Part shown: positions 18,766 through 27,316 of the stretch, piece by piece
Layout of the letters: each line of letters begins with the position of its first letter
Numbering within the stretch: the first letter of the stretch is position 1
NCBI GenBank assembly: GCA_005793375.1
Contig: SXSK01000238.1
Coordinates: 1-48,578, forward strand
Direction: 5' to 3'
Source of the DNA: Verrucomicrobiales bacterium
GTDB taxonomy: Bacteria > Verrucomicrobiota > Verrucomicrobiia > Limisphaerales > UBA9464
DNA length: 48,578 bases
Program-made: the position numbers and the translations under genes
Notes under the pieces: model-generated
What the model was told of the DNA's origin: nothing
What the model saw: the letters and a program-made list of their open reading frames with translations, nothing else
Database searches by the model: none

Positions 18766-19683
18766 CTACGCGAGATGCCCCACGACTCTCAAGCCTTTTG
18801 GGATGAGCTGAAATCGAGCAGGGGTGTGTCCGATGAGTTCGCCATCGGCCGCGACTTCGAGTGCGGTCTTTGAATCGAGCTCGAGACTTGTTCCGGTGAA
18901 ATAGCGGACTTTTGGGTGTCCTATGTGAGCGCCGCGCAAGAGACGGGGGAATTGCCCTGCCGCCTCGAACCGGCTGGTCTGTCGGATCAGACAAAGGTTC
19001 ATCAGGCCGTCGGTCAACGACGCATCCGGCGCGAGTTGCATCATGCCGGCTCCAGCATGCGGCGCATTGGCGGCATACGCCACGAGCATCGGTTCACAGA
19101 CCTCCAAGCCATCAGTCCGCGCGTGGATTCGGGGGGCACGGTAGGTCATCAAGGCCCGAAAGAATCCGACCGAATAGCAGAGTTTAGGGCCGAACCAGCG
19201 TTTCACACGGGGCGTGGTTTGTCTGAGCAATTCAGCGGCAAATCCGACCGCACCGAAGAGCAGGGCTGCTCGAGGCCTGTTTTCATGGAGCCCTCGACAA
19301 TGAATGGCAATGAGGTCCATTGGCTGTTCCAACGTTCGATTCATTGCATCCAAGAAGTCGTCGTCTTGGGCTGTGCCGACAAGTTGGGCCATGTCATTGC
19401 CTGTGCCGAATGGGGCAATGCCGAGTATCGGAGCACGAGACCCAAGGTGCATCAGGCCGGTGGCGACTTCATTGACGGTGCCATCCCCTCCGACGGCGAT
19501 AACCACATCAAAGTCCACCGCTTCCTCAGCGATCTGGATTGCCTCCTCGGCCCGCCGAGTTCGACGGATCTCGAGGGAGTGCCCCATTGAATTGAGGGTC
19601 TGAATCAGGCGGTCGAGTCGGCCGGACTGGTTTCGGCTAGCCGCCGCAGCGGGATTGATGATCAACAGCAATCGTCTGGGCAT
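18766..19683 (-). CDS. Diacylglycerol/lipid kinase family protein (DagK/YegS type)
   Basis: ATP-dependent lipid kinase catalytic fold, 305 residues. An N-terminal IINPAAA strand-loop is followed by the nucleotide-binding GGDGTVNEV (GGDGT at 65-69) and PFGTGNDMA (GTGND at 93-97). The C-terminal beta-sandwich has LTDGLMNLCLI and AADGELIGHTP, typical of YegS/DgkB enzymes. Whether it phosphorylates diacylglycerol, phosphatidylglycerol or a sphingoid base cannot be told from sequence. The ATG at 19683 lies nine bases after the mnmE stop, so it is the last gene of a three-gene minus-strand operon. Confidence 0.9.
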   Translation of the reverse strand: MPRRLLLIINPAAAASRNQSGRLDRLIQTLNSMGHSLEIRRTRRAEEAIQIAEEAVDFDVVIAVGGDGTVNEVATGLMHLGSRAPILGIAPFGTGNDMAQLVGTAQDDDFLDAMNRTLEQPMDLIAIHCRGLHENRPRAALLFGAVGFAAELLRQTTPRVKRWFGPKLCYSVGFFRALMTYRAPRIHARTDGLEVCEPMLVAYAANAPHAGAGMMQLAPDASLTDGLMNLCLIRQTSRFEAAGQFPRLLRGAHIGHPKVRYFTGTSLELDSKTALEVAADGELIGHTPARFQLIPKGLRVVGHLA

Positions 19684-19692
19684 GGTCGGCGG

Positions 19693-21069
19693 CTATTTTC
19701 CGAGGCAGAACTGCCTGAAGATGGAATTCAGCAAATCCTCGGTAGTGGTTTTGCCGACCACTTCCCCCACGGCATCTGCGGCCATTCTCAGATCGATGGC
19801 GACCAATTCCAACGGCAGATCCGTCCGCAGAGCTTGCAGTGTATTCCGTGTGGATTCGCGCGCGCGCCTCAGGACTTCTTGGTGTCGTGCATTGATCGTC
19901 ACTTCGATGTTTTCTGGCGTGTTAACCCCTTTCCAGACGCGCTTTTGGATGGCGTCTTTAAGCGTTTCGAGTCCGGTGCCGTTGGCGCAACTCAGCTCGA
20001 CTACCGATGACGGATCATTCAGGGAATCGCAGAGGTCCAGCGCGCGCGGCAGATCCGACTTGTTTAAAACCACGATGTGCGGGCGCTCCTTCAGCTGCCG
20101 TAACAGGTCGATGTCTTCGGATGTCAGAGGAGCGCTGGCGTCTAGGACGTGAAGAATCAGTTCCGCGCGGTCCAATGCGGCATGGGTGCGTCGGATCCCC
20201 TGTTCCTCCACCGCGTCCCCGGCGTTTCGAAGGCCGGCGGTGTCGATGAATACCACGGGGATACCTCGGACATTGGCGGTTTCCTCAATGGTGTCTCGTG
20301 TGGTTCCAGCCACCGGTGAGACAATGGCGCGGTCATGGCCGAGCAGTTGATTGAGGAGACTGGATTTGCCGACATTGGGGCGCCCGATAATGGCGGCCCG
20401 GATGCCGCGCCGTAGGATCTGACCTTCGCGTGCGGTTTGGAGCAGTTCTTCGATGAATTGGAGCCCAGCCTCAAGACGTTGGGTCAGAGTGGTGCGGGTG
20501 TCTGGAGAAATATCTTCATCCGGAAAGTCGATGTGCGCCTCGATATGTGCCAGCGTGTGCATCAAATCATCACGCAGCCGTTGAATGCGTTTCGATAATT
20601 TGCCGGCGAGTTGATCCTGTGCCACGCGAGCCGCGAGTTCGGTGCGGGAATGGATCAAGTCGGCCACAGCCTCCGCCTGGGCGAGATCAATTCTGCCATG
20701 AATGAACGCGCGTTGGGTGAATTCTCCGGGTTCTGCAAGCCGAGCACCCACTGCCAGCGTGGCGTTCAATACCTGGCGAGAGATCAAAACGCCACCGTGA
20801 CAGGAGATTTCGACGGTGTCCTCGCGGGTAAATGTGCGCGGGGCGCGCAAGACGGTCACCAGCACTTCGTCCACGAGTTGGGAATCGTGGACAATGTGAC
20901 CGTAATGGACGGTGTGTGACAGGGCGATGGAGAGGCGACGGTGATTTGAACCTGCTGGGCGAAATATCTGATCCGTCACGTGGATAGCGTCGGGCCCTGA
21001 GATTCGAATAATCGCAATGCCGCCCTCACCCAGGGGAGTGGCGATCGCGGCGATAGTGCCTGGCAGCAT
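19693..21069 (-). CDS. mnmE: tRNA uridine-5-carboxymethylaminomethyl modification GTPase MnmE
   Basis: With MnmG it installs cmnm5U at the wobble position of certain tRNAs. The N-terminal tetrahydrofolate-binding domain (TIAAIATPLGEGGIAIIRISG) is followed by a helical domain. An inserted GTPase domain has the P-loop GRPNVGKS (229-236), VSPVAGTTRDTIEE (switch), DTAGLR (G3) and NKSDLP (G4). The C-terminus is FCLGK with the conserved cysteine C455. Length of 458 residues is standard. It is the middle gene of an operon: 24 bases after a small conserved protein and nine before the lipid kinase. Confidence 0.97.
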   Translation of the reverse strand: MLPGTIAAIATPLGEGGIAIIRISGPDAIHVTDQIFRPAGSNHRRLSIALSHTVHYGHIVHDSQLVDEVLVTVLRAPRTFTREDTVEISCHGGVLISRQVLNATLAVGARLAEPGEFTQRAFIHGRIDLAQAEAVADLIHSRTELAARVAQDQLAGKLSKRIQRLRDDLMHTLAHIEAHIDFPDEDISPDTRTTLTQRLEAGLQFIEELLQTAREGQILRRGIRAAIIGRPNVGKSSLLNQLLGHDRAIVSPVAGTTRDTIEETANVRGIPVVFIDTAGLRNAGDAVEEQGIRRTHAALDRAELILHVLDASAPLTSEDIDLLRQLKERPHIVVLNKSDLPRALDLCDSLNDPSSVVELSCANGTGLETLKDAIQKRVWKGVNTPENIEVTINARHQEVLRRARESTRNTLQALRTDLPLELVAIDLRMAADAVGEVVGKTTTEDLLNSIFRQFCLGK

Positions 21070-21093
21070 GGGGTGTGGATTGGCGGCGCTGGC

Positions 21094-21396
21094 TCAGACG
21101 TGGCCGCAGTTGCCCTCGGCATTCTCTGCGTCGCGGCCTTCCAAAAACAGCCGTGCCTTTTGGTAACTCCGCTTGTGGAGGTAGTGTAGCAATCCGGGGT
21201 CTGCGTCCCGTGGTAACGATTGTGTGAGCGCATCCAAACGTTCGAATAGCGGCAGCAGATTCGGCTTTGGTTGAGCCGTAGCCATTCGGGCGACCTGGCT
21301 TTCAAGATCCACCAGGGCTTCGAGCAACGATTTTTCGGTTTCGGTCACGGCAGAACTGGTAGCGGGTTTTTTGCGGTAGGTGAAGTTTCTGTTCAT
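21094..21396 (-). CDS. Small conserved hypothetical protein upstream of mnmE
   Basis: A 100-residue soluble protein I cannot assign to a named family. Start taken at ATG 21396 (MNRNFTYRKKPATSS), since longer frames would run into the divergent kinase-murQ gene. It has a predicted helical segment (TETEKSLLEALVDLESQVARM), a leucine-rich stretch (LLPLFERLDALTQSLP) and a conserved-looking C-terminal patch, LHYLHKRSYQKARLFLEGRD. There is no signal peptide or membrane helix. Spacing of 24 bases to mnmE suggests an operon and perhaps a role in RNA or ribosome biology; that is a guess from position only. Confidence 0.75.
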   Translation of the reverse strand: MNRNFTYRKKPATSSAVTETEKSLLEALVDLESQVARMATAQPKPNLLPLFERLDALTQSLPRDADPGLLHYLHKRSYQKARLFLEGRDAENAEGNCGHV

Positions 21397-21458
21397 CGGA
21401 TGACTTGGGAGTTGAGCTGGAGCCGTTGCGGCAGTACTTCCGCCGCAGCAATTTGACC

Positions 21459-23327
21459 ATGAATCCTGCGATCCATACTGAGACTGCGCCGACCTTGCTT
21501 GGAATAGAATGCGGCGGGACCCACACCGTGGCCCTGCTGGCTGGCGCATCGGGTCAACTGTTGAAACGTTGCGATACCGGTCCTGCGAACCTGCGATTGC
21601 TCAGCGATGCTCGGTTGATAGCCCACTTCCGATCGATACGGCGCCAATTGGGAATTCCCGCCGCCGTGGGTGTTGGCATCGCCGGAGCCCGTGGTGTGGA
21701 GGATTGTGCGCGGGTAACCCGACTTCTGGACCATGTCTGGCCGGGTGTACCCTCTCGGGTCGGCCACGACCTGGAATCCGCCCTGGCCGCTGCCCACTAC
21801 GGACAAAGTGCGCCCTCGGTCGCCAAAGCGCGTCTGATCATCCTCGCCGGGACCGGTTCCTGCACCTACGGGCAGAACACTCGAGGTGCTGTGGCCAAAG
21901 TCGGTGGATGGGGACATCTGTTGGGGGATCATGGCAGCGGTTATGACATTGGATTCAATGCCTTGCGCCGGATAGTTGCTGATTATGATCAATCGGGTCA
22001 GTGGACGCCAATGGCGCAGGCGATTCTAAGGGTTTTGGGTCTCAACGATCCCGAAGAACTCATCGCTTGGGTTCAACAGGCGTCTAAGCGTGATATAGCC
22101 GCCCTCGCTGCCCAGGTTTTTGAGTCGAGCACGAGTTCCGATGCACGCGACATCCTCCAGCAATCGGCTCAGACGATCAGCACCGATGCGGCCATGTGTG
22201 CCCGCCAACTGGGATGCCAACGGCAGCCCGTGGACTTCGTCTTTGCTGGCGGGGTCTTCACACGCCAACCCAGTCAGGTAGCGCGCGTGACAGCTGACAT
22301 TCGCCGCGCTCGACGCGGTTTGCGGGATCGGTTCAGGGTCCTGGAACGTGAGTCCTTCTGGGGTGCTGTTTCGCTCGCCGAACAAGCACTGAATGCGTCT
22401 CCCTTGCCGCATCGAGTCCTTGCCGAAAAAGGTGGATCCTCATTGCTCGTGACCCCGCGGCGAGCTTCAGGCGAGCTCGAGGTTTCAGTCCCACGCGCCA
22501 GTGGCCTGTCTGTTACGGAACAACGCAATCCACGTTCCATGGAGTTGGACCGATTGTCGGTCGAAAATGCCATCGAGTTGATGATCTCAGAGGACGAGTT
22601 AATTCCCCGGGCGTTGCGGGCTCAGAAAAAGCAGATTGACCGACTAATCCGTCGAGTGGTCCGCGCGCTGCGGTCCGGTGGACGATTGTTCTATGTGGGA
22701 GCAGGGACCAGTGGGCGGTTGGGTGTATTGGATGCCAGTGAGTGTCCGCCGACATTTCGTTCCGATCCGGAACAAGTTCAAGGCATCATGGCTGGTGGGG
22801 TGCCGGCATTGCATACATCGGTGGAAGGTGCTGAAGATGACGTAGAAGCCGGCGCCCGAGCGGTGGTGTTTCGCAGTGTGGGGGTTCGCGATGTTGTTGT
22901 GGGAATCGCTGCCAGCGGAAGGACCCCGTTCATCTGGGGGGCGTTGGCCGAGGCACGACGACGTCACGCTGTGACGGCGCTATTGTGTTGCAATCCCCAC
23001 CTGGAGTTTGCGCCCGGCTCCAAGCCGGACGTGGTCGTCTCGTTGGATTTGGGTCCGGAGTTATTGACTGGGTCGACTCGATTGAAGTCGGGCACGGCCA
23101 CCAAGTTGGTGCTGAATATGGTGACCACCCTGGCCATGGTGCGGCTTGGCAAGGTCCTGTCGAATCTCATGGTCGATCTGAATCCGTCGAATATGAAACT
23201 GCGTGATCGGGCGATTCGAATCGTGTGTGAACTCACCGGAAGCTCTCGAGATGTGGCAACACGCACGTTGGAAGCGACGCGTTGGGGTGTGAAGGAAGCG
23301 GTGTTAGTCTTGCGGAAGTCGATGTAG
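21459..23327 (+). CDS. murQ: Fusion of BadF/BcrA-type amino-sugar kinase and MurNAc-6-phosphate etherase MurQ
   Basis: Two complete enzymes in one 622-residue chain. The N-terminal half is a BadF/BadG/N-acetylglucosamine-kinase-type ATPase: LGIECGGTHTVALLAG (phosphate 1), GVGIAGARG, ILAGTGSCTYG (phosphate 2), VGGWGHLLGDHGSGYDIG, and VFAGGVF. The C-terminal half, from about residue 340, is a full SIS-domain MurQ: VGAGTSGRLGVLDASECPPTF with E428, and EGAEDD with E459. The 31-residue spacing equals that of the E. coli catalytic pair E83/E114. The kinase would make MurNAc-6-P (as the related MurK does) and MurQ would cleave its lactyl ether to GlcNAc-6-P and lactate. Start ATG 21459; the longer frame from 21405 nearly abuts the divergent gene. 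The gene serves peptidoglycan recycling. Confidence 0.92.
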   Translation: MNPAIHTETAPTLLGIECGGTHTVALLAGASGQLLKRCDTGPANLRLLSDARLIAHFRSIRRQLGIPAAVGVGIAGARGVEDCARVTRLLDHVWPGVPSRVGHDLESALAAAHYGQSAPSVAKARLIILAGTGSCTYGQNTRGAVAKVGGWGHLLGDHGSGYDIGFNALRRIVADYDQSGQWTPMAQAILRVLGLNDPEELIAWVQQASKRDIAALAAQVFESSTSSDARDILQQSAQTISTDAAMCARQLGCQRQPVDFVFAGGVFTRQPSQVARVTADIRRARRGLRDRFRVLERESFWGAVSLAEQALNASPLPHRVLAEKGGSSLLVTPRRASGELEVSVPRASGLSVTEQRNPRSMELDRLSVENAIELMISEDELIPRALRAQKKQIDRLIRRVVRALRSGGRLFYVGAGTSGRLGVLDASECPPTFRSDPEQVQGIMAGGVPALHTSVEGAEDDVEAGARAVVFRSVGVRDVVVGIAASGRTPFIWGALAEARRRHAVTALLCCNPHLEFAPGSKPDVVVSLDLGPELLTGSTRLKSGTATKLVLNMVTTLAMVRLGKVLSNLMVDLNPSNMKLRDRAIRIVCELTGSSRDVATRTLEATRWGVKEAVLVLRKSM

Positions 23328-23498
23328 CCAAGGCGCTTGCGGCGTGTTGGGACGGCTGGCGGGTTCAAAGCGCCGCCCGCCGCTCCGAGTTTCGCCTTCA
23401 GGTGGTTCTAGTTCCTCGTGGAAGTTACGGAATTGCCGCCAAACCCATTTTCCGCCTGTTTTTTCCCATAGAAACCCGTAGGGTGGACTCCAGTTTAC

Positions 23499-24176
23499 AT
23501 GCGAATTCTGCTGGCGGAAGATGAAGCGAAGGTAGCGGCTCACATAGCTCAAGGCCTGAAGGCCGAGGGTTACGCCGTCGATCTGGCCTCCGATGGCGAC
23601 GAAGCCGTCTGGCTTGCCGAGAATTATCCCTACGATTTGGTGCTTCTCGACATCATGATGCCAGGGCGCGATGGGGTCATGGTGCTGCGTCACTTGAGGA
23701 GGAAGGGATTGACGGTGCCCGTCATCTTCTTGACGGCCCGGGGCGAGCCCGAAGATCGGGTGCATGGTTTGGATGCCGGCGCCGACGATTACTTGGTGAA
23801 GCCGTTTTTGTTGAGCGAATTGTTGGCGCGAATTCGGGCGGTATTGCGGCGTCAGCGGCCGCAACCCACCAACTTTCTTCGGGTAGCCGATCTGGAATTG
23901 GACCTGCTGAGTCGCAAGGCGCGCCGCGGCGGGCAAGAGATCGAACTGACCAACCGCGAGTATGCGTTGTTGGAGATCCTCATGACCCAATCGCCCAAAG
24001 TGATGACCAAGAGTGCGATCATTGAACACGTTTGGGACCAGCATTTTGATTCGGGGACAAATGTTGTGAACGTGTACGTGAACTACCTGCGGCGTAAGGT
24101 GGATCTGCCTGGCATGAAACCCTTGTTGCACACGGTCCGAGGCATTGGTTTCACGGTGAGGGAAGATCCCCCATGA
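23499..24176 (+). CDS. OmpR/CusR-family response regulator
   Basis: Winged-helix DNA-binding response regulator, 225 residues. The receiver domain has the acidic pocket (AEDEAK), phospho-acceptor D51 (LVLLDIMMPGRDG), T in FLTARGE and K in YLVKPFLLSEL. The C-terminal OmpR-type effector has LTNREYALLEIL and VNVYVNYLRRKVD, and ends in VRGIGFTVRE. This pattern is nearest the CusR/CopR/QseB group, many of which respond to metals or envelope stress; that is family tendency, not proof. ATG 23499 overlaps nothing upstream, and the 171-base gap before it should carry the cassette promoter. Its last codons overlap the kinase gene by four bases. Confidence 0.95.
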   Translation: MRILLAEDEAKVAAHIAQGLKAEGYAVDLASDGDEAVWLAENYPYDLVLLDIMMPGRDGVMVLRHLRRKGLTVPVIFLTARGEPEDRVHGLDAGADDYLVKPFLLSELLARIRAVLRRQRPQPTNFLRVADLELDLLSRKARRGGQEIELTNREYALLEILMTQSPKVMTKSAIIEHVWDQHFDSGTNVVNVYVNYLRRKVDLPGMKPLLHTVRGIGFTVREDPP

Positions 24177-25216
24177 ACTCGCTTCGCGTCCGGCTGACGC
24201 TTTGGTTTGCCTTGAGTTTTGTCGGTGTCACCGTTGCCTTCATGCTGGTCTCCTACCAGCACTTGGATCGTGACCTGAGGCGGAAGACTTTCAATCGCGA
24301 ACAAACACTGGGGCCCGATTGGATCGTGCGCGGCAGTTACGCCGAAGAGGAGGTCGAACAGATCATGGCGGACCATATTCACATGTCACTGAGCTACTCG
24401 CTCCCGCTCATGCTCGCGGCGATCGTTCTGGGGTATTGGTTGGCCAAAAAATCGCTCAGCCCGATCGAACGTCTAAATCTCCAGTTGCGAGACGTCGACG
24501 TCGCGGATTTAGGTAAGCGGGTATCACTACCGGAGGCGGACGCGCAATTGCGCGATTTGGTTCAACATTTGAATGAGATGTTGGCGCGATTGGAGACGTC
24601 GTTCGCTGAGTTAGGAGAGTACGCCGCACGAGTTGCGCACGAGTTGCGCACCCCGTTAACCATTATGGCACTGAAAGTGGAACAGGCCGAACCGGTCTTG
24701 GGGTTGGAGCTGGCCGAGGAAATGCAGGGTGAATTGCGTCGGCTGGCACACGTGGTGGACCAGTCTCTGCTCATCGCTAAAGCCGGCCAAGGCCGACTCC
24801 AATGGCAGTCAGAACGTTTTGATCTGTCGATGGTGACGGCGGAAATTGTCCGCGATTTTCATCTGCTCGCAGATGGCGAGGGCCGCGAATTGGAACTGGA
24901 ATCACAGCCTGACTGCTGGGTTCAGGCCGATCCCAAGTATTGTCGTCAAGTCCTGCATGGGTTGCTGACCAATGCACTGAACCATGGCCGAGGAGGGATC
25001 CGAGTGCGAGTGCGGAGAAAGGGAAACCAGGTGCGATTGACCTTGATGAATGCCGTCCGGCAATCTCCGGCGCCCGGCGCCCTAACGCTCGGTTTGGGGC
25101 TGCGTGTCGTTCGGGCGTTGTTGGGTCAGCAATTGGACATTCGCTTCCATCAACACGCTGGCAAACGCGCGCACGCCACTCGCATTGTGTTCCCCGGCGC
25201 CGCGGCGTCCTCATGA
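24173..25216 (+). CDS. Sensor histidine kinase
   Basis: Membrane kinase partner of the preceding regulator, 347 residues. Two membrane helices (about 8-27 and 76-93) flank a short periplasmic segment of about 50 residues, so sensing is probably by a small loop or within the membrane. A HAMP domain follows (LSPIERLNLQLRDVDVADL), then HisKA with phospho-acceptor H156 in ARVAHELRTPL. The ATPase domain has an N-box (HGLLTNALNHG) and a glycine box LGLGLRVVRALL. A classical DxGxG box is not obvious: the segment between them reads LTLMNAVRQSPAPGALTLG, so the G1 box is weak. The ATG overlaps the regulator stop by four bases. Confidence 0.92.
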   Translation: MNSLRVRLTLWFALSFVGVTVAFMLVSYQHLDRDLRRKTFNREQTLGPDWIVRGSYAEEEVEQIMADHIHMSLSYSLPLMLAAIVLGYWLAKKSLSPIERLNLQLRDVDVADLGKRVSLPEADAQLRDLVQHLNEMLARLETSFAELGEYAARVAHELRTPLTIMALKVEQAEPVLGLELAEEMQGELRRLAHVVDQSLLIAKAGQGRLQWQSERFDLSMVTAEIVRDFHLLADGEGRELELESQPDCWVQADPKYCRQVLHGLLTNALNHGRGGIRVRVRRKGNQVRLTLMNAVRQSPAPGALTLGLGLRVVRALLGQQLDIRFHQHAGKRAHATRIVFPGAAASS

Positions 25217-26367
25217 CACTGTCTCTACCCAGTTTGCGTCGATGCTTGGCTGGTTGGATGACCTGCGGCATGCATTGGACGCGCGTTGCGTTCGCTGAAG
25301 TGCCTTTTGGGGCCGACTACAAATTCGAATATTACGCCGAGGAAGGTGGCCGCACTCGAGTCAGCACTCAGGCGGCATCGGTCGAAGCCTGGATCAACGA
25401 ATCTGTCTCGGTAAAAGGCGACTTTATTTACGATGCCATTTCGGGTGCGACCCCTTTGAGCGGCTTACCGACCGAAGGAAGCGCCCAAGTTCCGCTTGTC
25501 GAGCTGCGAGATACGCGCCGTGCTGGCCAGTTGGAATTCAATTGGCAGGGCGAAAGGCAACGATTGAAGCCGCTTTTCGCCTACAGCTTGGAGAGCGATT
25601 ATGAATCCATCAGTCCGGCGCTGAACTGGGAGATCGATTTTGATCGGCGCAACACCACCTTGCTCTTGGGTGTGGCGGCAAACTGGGACGACGTTTTTGC
25701 TGCGACATTAAATGGGCGGACAGAGCATAAACGGACGTCTGATTTCTTGGTGGGCATCACTCAGGTCCTCGGCCCGTCAACGGTGATTTCCGCCAACTTG
25801 ACATTGGGGACGGCCTCCGGATTTCTTGCTGATCCCTACAAACGGGTGCGGTTTGATTTGGCTCCGGATGGCGTTTTGGAGCTTGAGCGTCGTCCTCGCC
25901 ATCGGAGCCGGCAAGTCATCGACCTCGCCCTGCGGCATTACGTCGAGTCACTGCAGAGCAACGCGGAGTTTGGTTACCGTTTCTATCACGATTCTTTCGG
26001 CATTTTTGGAAACACGGCCAGCGGTACTTGGTTCCAAAAGATGGGGAAACGCTGGGTACTGTCCCCCACGGTTCGGTATTACCAACAAACTGGTGCGGCT
26101 TTTTTTGCGACACAATTCGCGGGAGACCCCTCCAATCCGTTTCTGACCGATGAATTTCCGGTGCCAGACGCTTATTCGAGTGATTATCGTTTAAGCCGTT
26201 TGCACACATGGACCTATGGTGTGGGGTTAACGGTTCAGGTGGCTCGCCACTGGCACCTCAATGCTGCTTACAAACGATATGAAATGATCGGCGATGACAG
26301 GATGGTTGCTTCGAGTAACTTCCCTGTGGCGAACGTCTACACCTTAGGGATGCGTTTCGTGTTTTGA
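25213..26367 (+). CDS. DUF3570 outer-membrane-type protein with flavinylation-like motif
   Basis: DUF3570 family protein, 384 residues, starting at ATG 25213, which overlaps the kinase stop by four bases. A basic N-terminus plus hydrophobic stretch (about 1-30) looks like a signal sequence. The mature part is strand-rich with alternating aromatic residues and ends in GMRFVF, so I infer an outer-membrane beta-barrel. Near its N-terminus it has D74-AISGA-T80 in IYDAISGATPL, matching the D-x-x-[ST]-G-A-T pattern to which ApbE transfers FMN in NqrC/RnfG. From memory, DUF3570 genes often lie near TlpA, DUF4266 and ApbE genes. TlpA and DUF4266 follow here; ApbE is absent. Confidence 0.88.
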   Translation: MTLSLPSLRRCLAGWMTCGMHWTRVAFAEVPFGADYKFEYYAEEGGRTRVSTQAASVEAWINESVSVKGDFIYDAISGATPLSGLPTEGSAQVPLVELRDTRRAGQLEFNWQGERQRLKPLFAYSLESDYESISPALNWEIDFDRRNTTLLLGVAANWDDVFAATLNGRTEHKRTSDFLVGITQVLGPSTVISANLTLGTASGFLADPYKRVRFDLAPDGVLELERRPRHRSRQVIDLALRHYVESLQSNAEFGYRFYHDSFGIFGNTASGTWFQKMGKRWVLSPTVRYYQQTGAAFFATQFAGDPSNPFLTDEFPVPDAYSSDYRLSRLHTWTYGVGLTVQVARHWHLNAAYKRYEMIGDDRMVASSNFPVANVYTLGMRFVF

Positions 26368-26422
26368 CATGTCCGTCCGGGCTGGGCGCGTCGGGTGAAG
26401 TGGTTGGCAATAAATTGAGCGG

Positions 26423-27043
26423 ATGAGTTGGAATCCAACATGGTGGTCCGGGTTCTCTGCGGCGAAGTTCCTCTGCGGCAGAGTAGGGTTGTCCATAGTT
26501 GCTGGATGGTTCTTCGCGACAGCAGAGCTCTTTGGTGCTTCTGGAGCTTCAGTGACCCCCACGAACGCGGTGGAATTCAAGGTGGGCGATATGTTTCCGG
26601 ATTTGAAGGGGTTTTCCCTGGATGGGAAGATTCCCAAGCTCAAAGGGCAGGTGGCCGTGGTGGACTTTTGGGGGTCCTGGTGCGCGCCTTGTCAACGGAC
26701 CTTTCCGGTCATGGAAGATTTGCATGTGAGGTTCCGAAAGCAGGGTTTGGTGATCCTGGCCATTAATGTGGACAAGAGCCGTGTCGCCATGGAGGAGTTT
26801 CTCAAGGAACATCCAGTCACGTTTAATGTGGTGCGCGATTCAAAGCGCGAACTGGTTTCCAGACTCAAACTGCCTTCCCTGCCCTGTACGTTTGTGCTGG
26901 ACCGAGAAGGCCGAATTCACTCGATTGGCAAAGGTTTTTTCAGTTCGGACATCAAGCGGAAGCATATTCAACTGATTGAAAAACTGTTGGCGGAACCGCC
27001 GTCGATTCCGAACGAGTCCACCACCATTCCCCGCCCCAACTAA
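26423..27043 (+). CDS. TlpA-like thioredoxin-fold protein
   Basis: Exported disulfide-exchange protein, 206 residues. The N-terminal hydrophobic segment (about 20-40, VGLSIVAGWFFATAELFG) is a signal or anchor. The thioredoxin fold has the active site W86-C87-A-P-C90 in WGSWCAPCQRTFP, the cis-proline region LPSLPCTFVLD, and a C-terminal helix. It belongs to the TlpA/ResA/AhpC-TSA-like group, which usually act as periplasmic reductants. ATG 26423 lies 55 bases after the DUF3570 gene. Its TAA overlaps the next ATG in TAATG, so it is coupled to the DUF4266 gene. An additional cysteine (in LPSLPCTF) precedes the usual cis-Pro strand. Confidence 0.92.
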   Translation: MSWNPTWWSGFSAAKFLCGRVGLSIVAGWFFATAELFGASGASVTPTNAVEFKVGDMFPDLKGFSLDGKIPKLKGQVAVVDFWGSWCAPCQRTFPVMEDLHVRFRKQGLVILAINVDKSRVAMEEFLKEHPVTFNVVRDSKRELVSRLKLPSLPCTFVLDREGRIHSIGKGFFSSDIKRKHIQLIEKLLAEPPSIPNESTTIPRPN

Positions 27044-27303
27044 TGGCTCTGACGAATCCAAAAATCACATCGCGCTCTAGCACTTTACAGCACGCCCTCC
27101 TCTGGAGCTGGGTGGTGCTGGCGATGGTCGGCAGTGGTGGCTGCAAGGGGGTGGAACCGTGGCAGCGAGAGAACCTCGCATCGTATGGCATGCGTCCGGA
27201 TCGAGATCCGCTGGCGCGTCATCTTCAGGAACATATGTGGTTCTCCCGGGAGGCCGCCAACGGTGGTGGCCGGGTGGGGGGCGGCGGTTGCGGCTGCAAT
27301 TGA
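27043..27303 (+). CDS. DUF4266 small lipoprotein
   Basis: Tiny 86-residue exported protein. A hydrophobic signal (about 18-32, LLWSWVVLAMVGSGG) ends at a lipobox-like GSGGC. The mature part has the family signature VEPWQRENLA and DPLARHLQEHMWFSREAANGG. It ends in a glycine-rich cysteine tail GGGGCGCN, which is the hallmark of DUF4266. The clustered terminal cysteines could bind a metal or exchange disulfides with the TlpA-like protein encoded immediately upstream; both are inferences. The start codon shares one base with the upstream stop (TAATG). The next gene follows after 13 bases. Confidence 0.88.
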   Translation: MALTNPKITSRSSTLQHALLWSWVVLAMVGSGGCKGVEPWQRENLASYGMRPDRDPLARHLQEHMWFSREAANGGGRVGGGGCGCN

Positions 27304-27316
27304 GATTGGCACGACG

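Noticed and set aside
24626-24649. An 11-bp tandem repeat over the histidine-kinase H-box.
   Set aside because: It encodes the normal ARVAHELRTP sequence with correct family spacing, so it is not an insertion.
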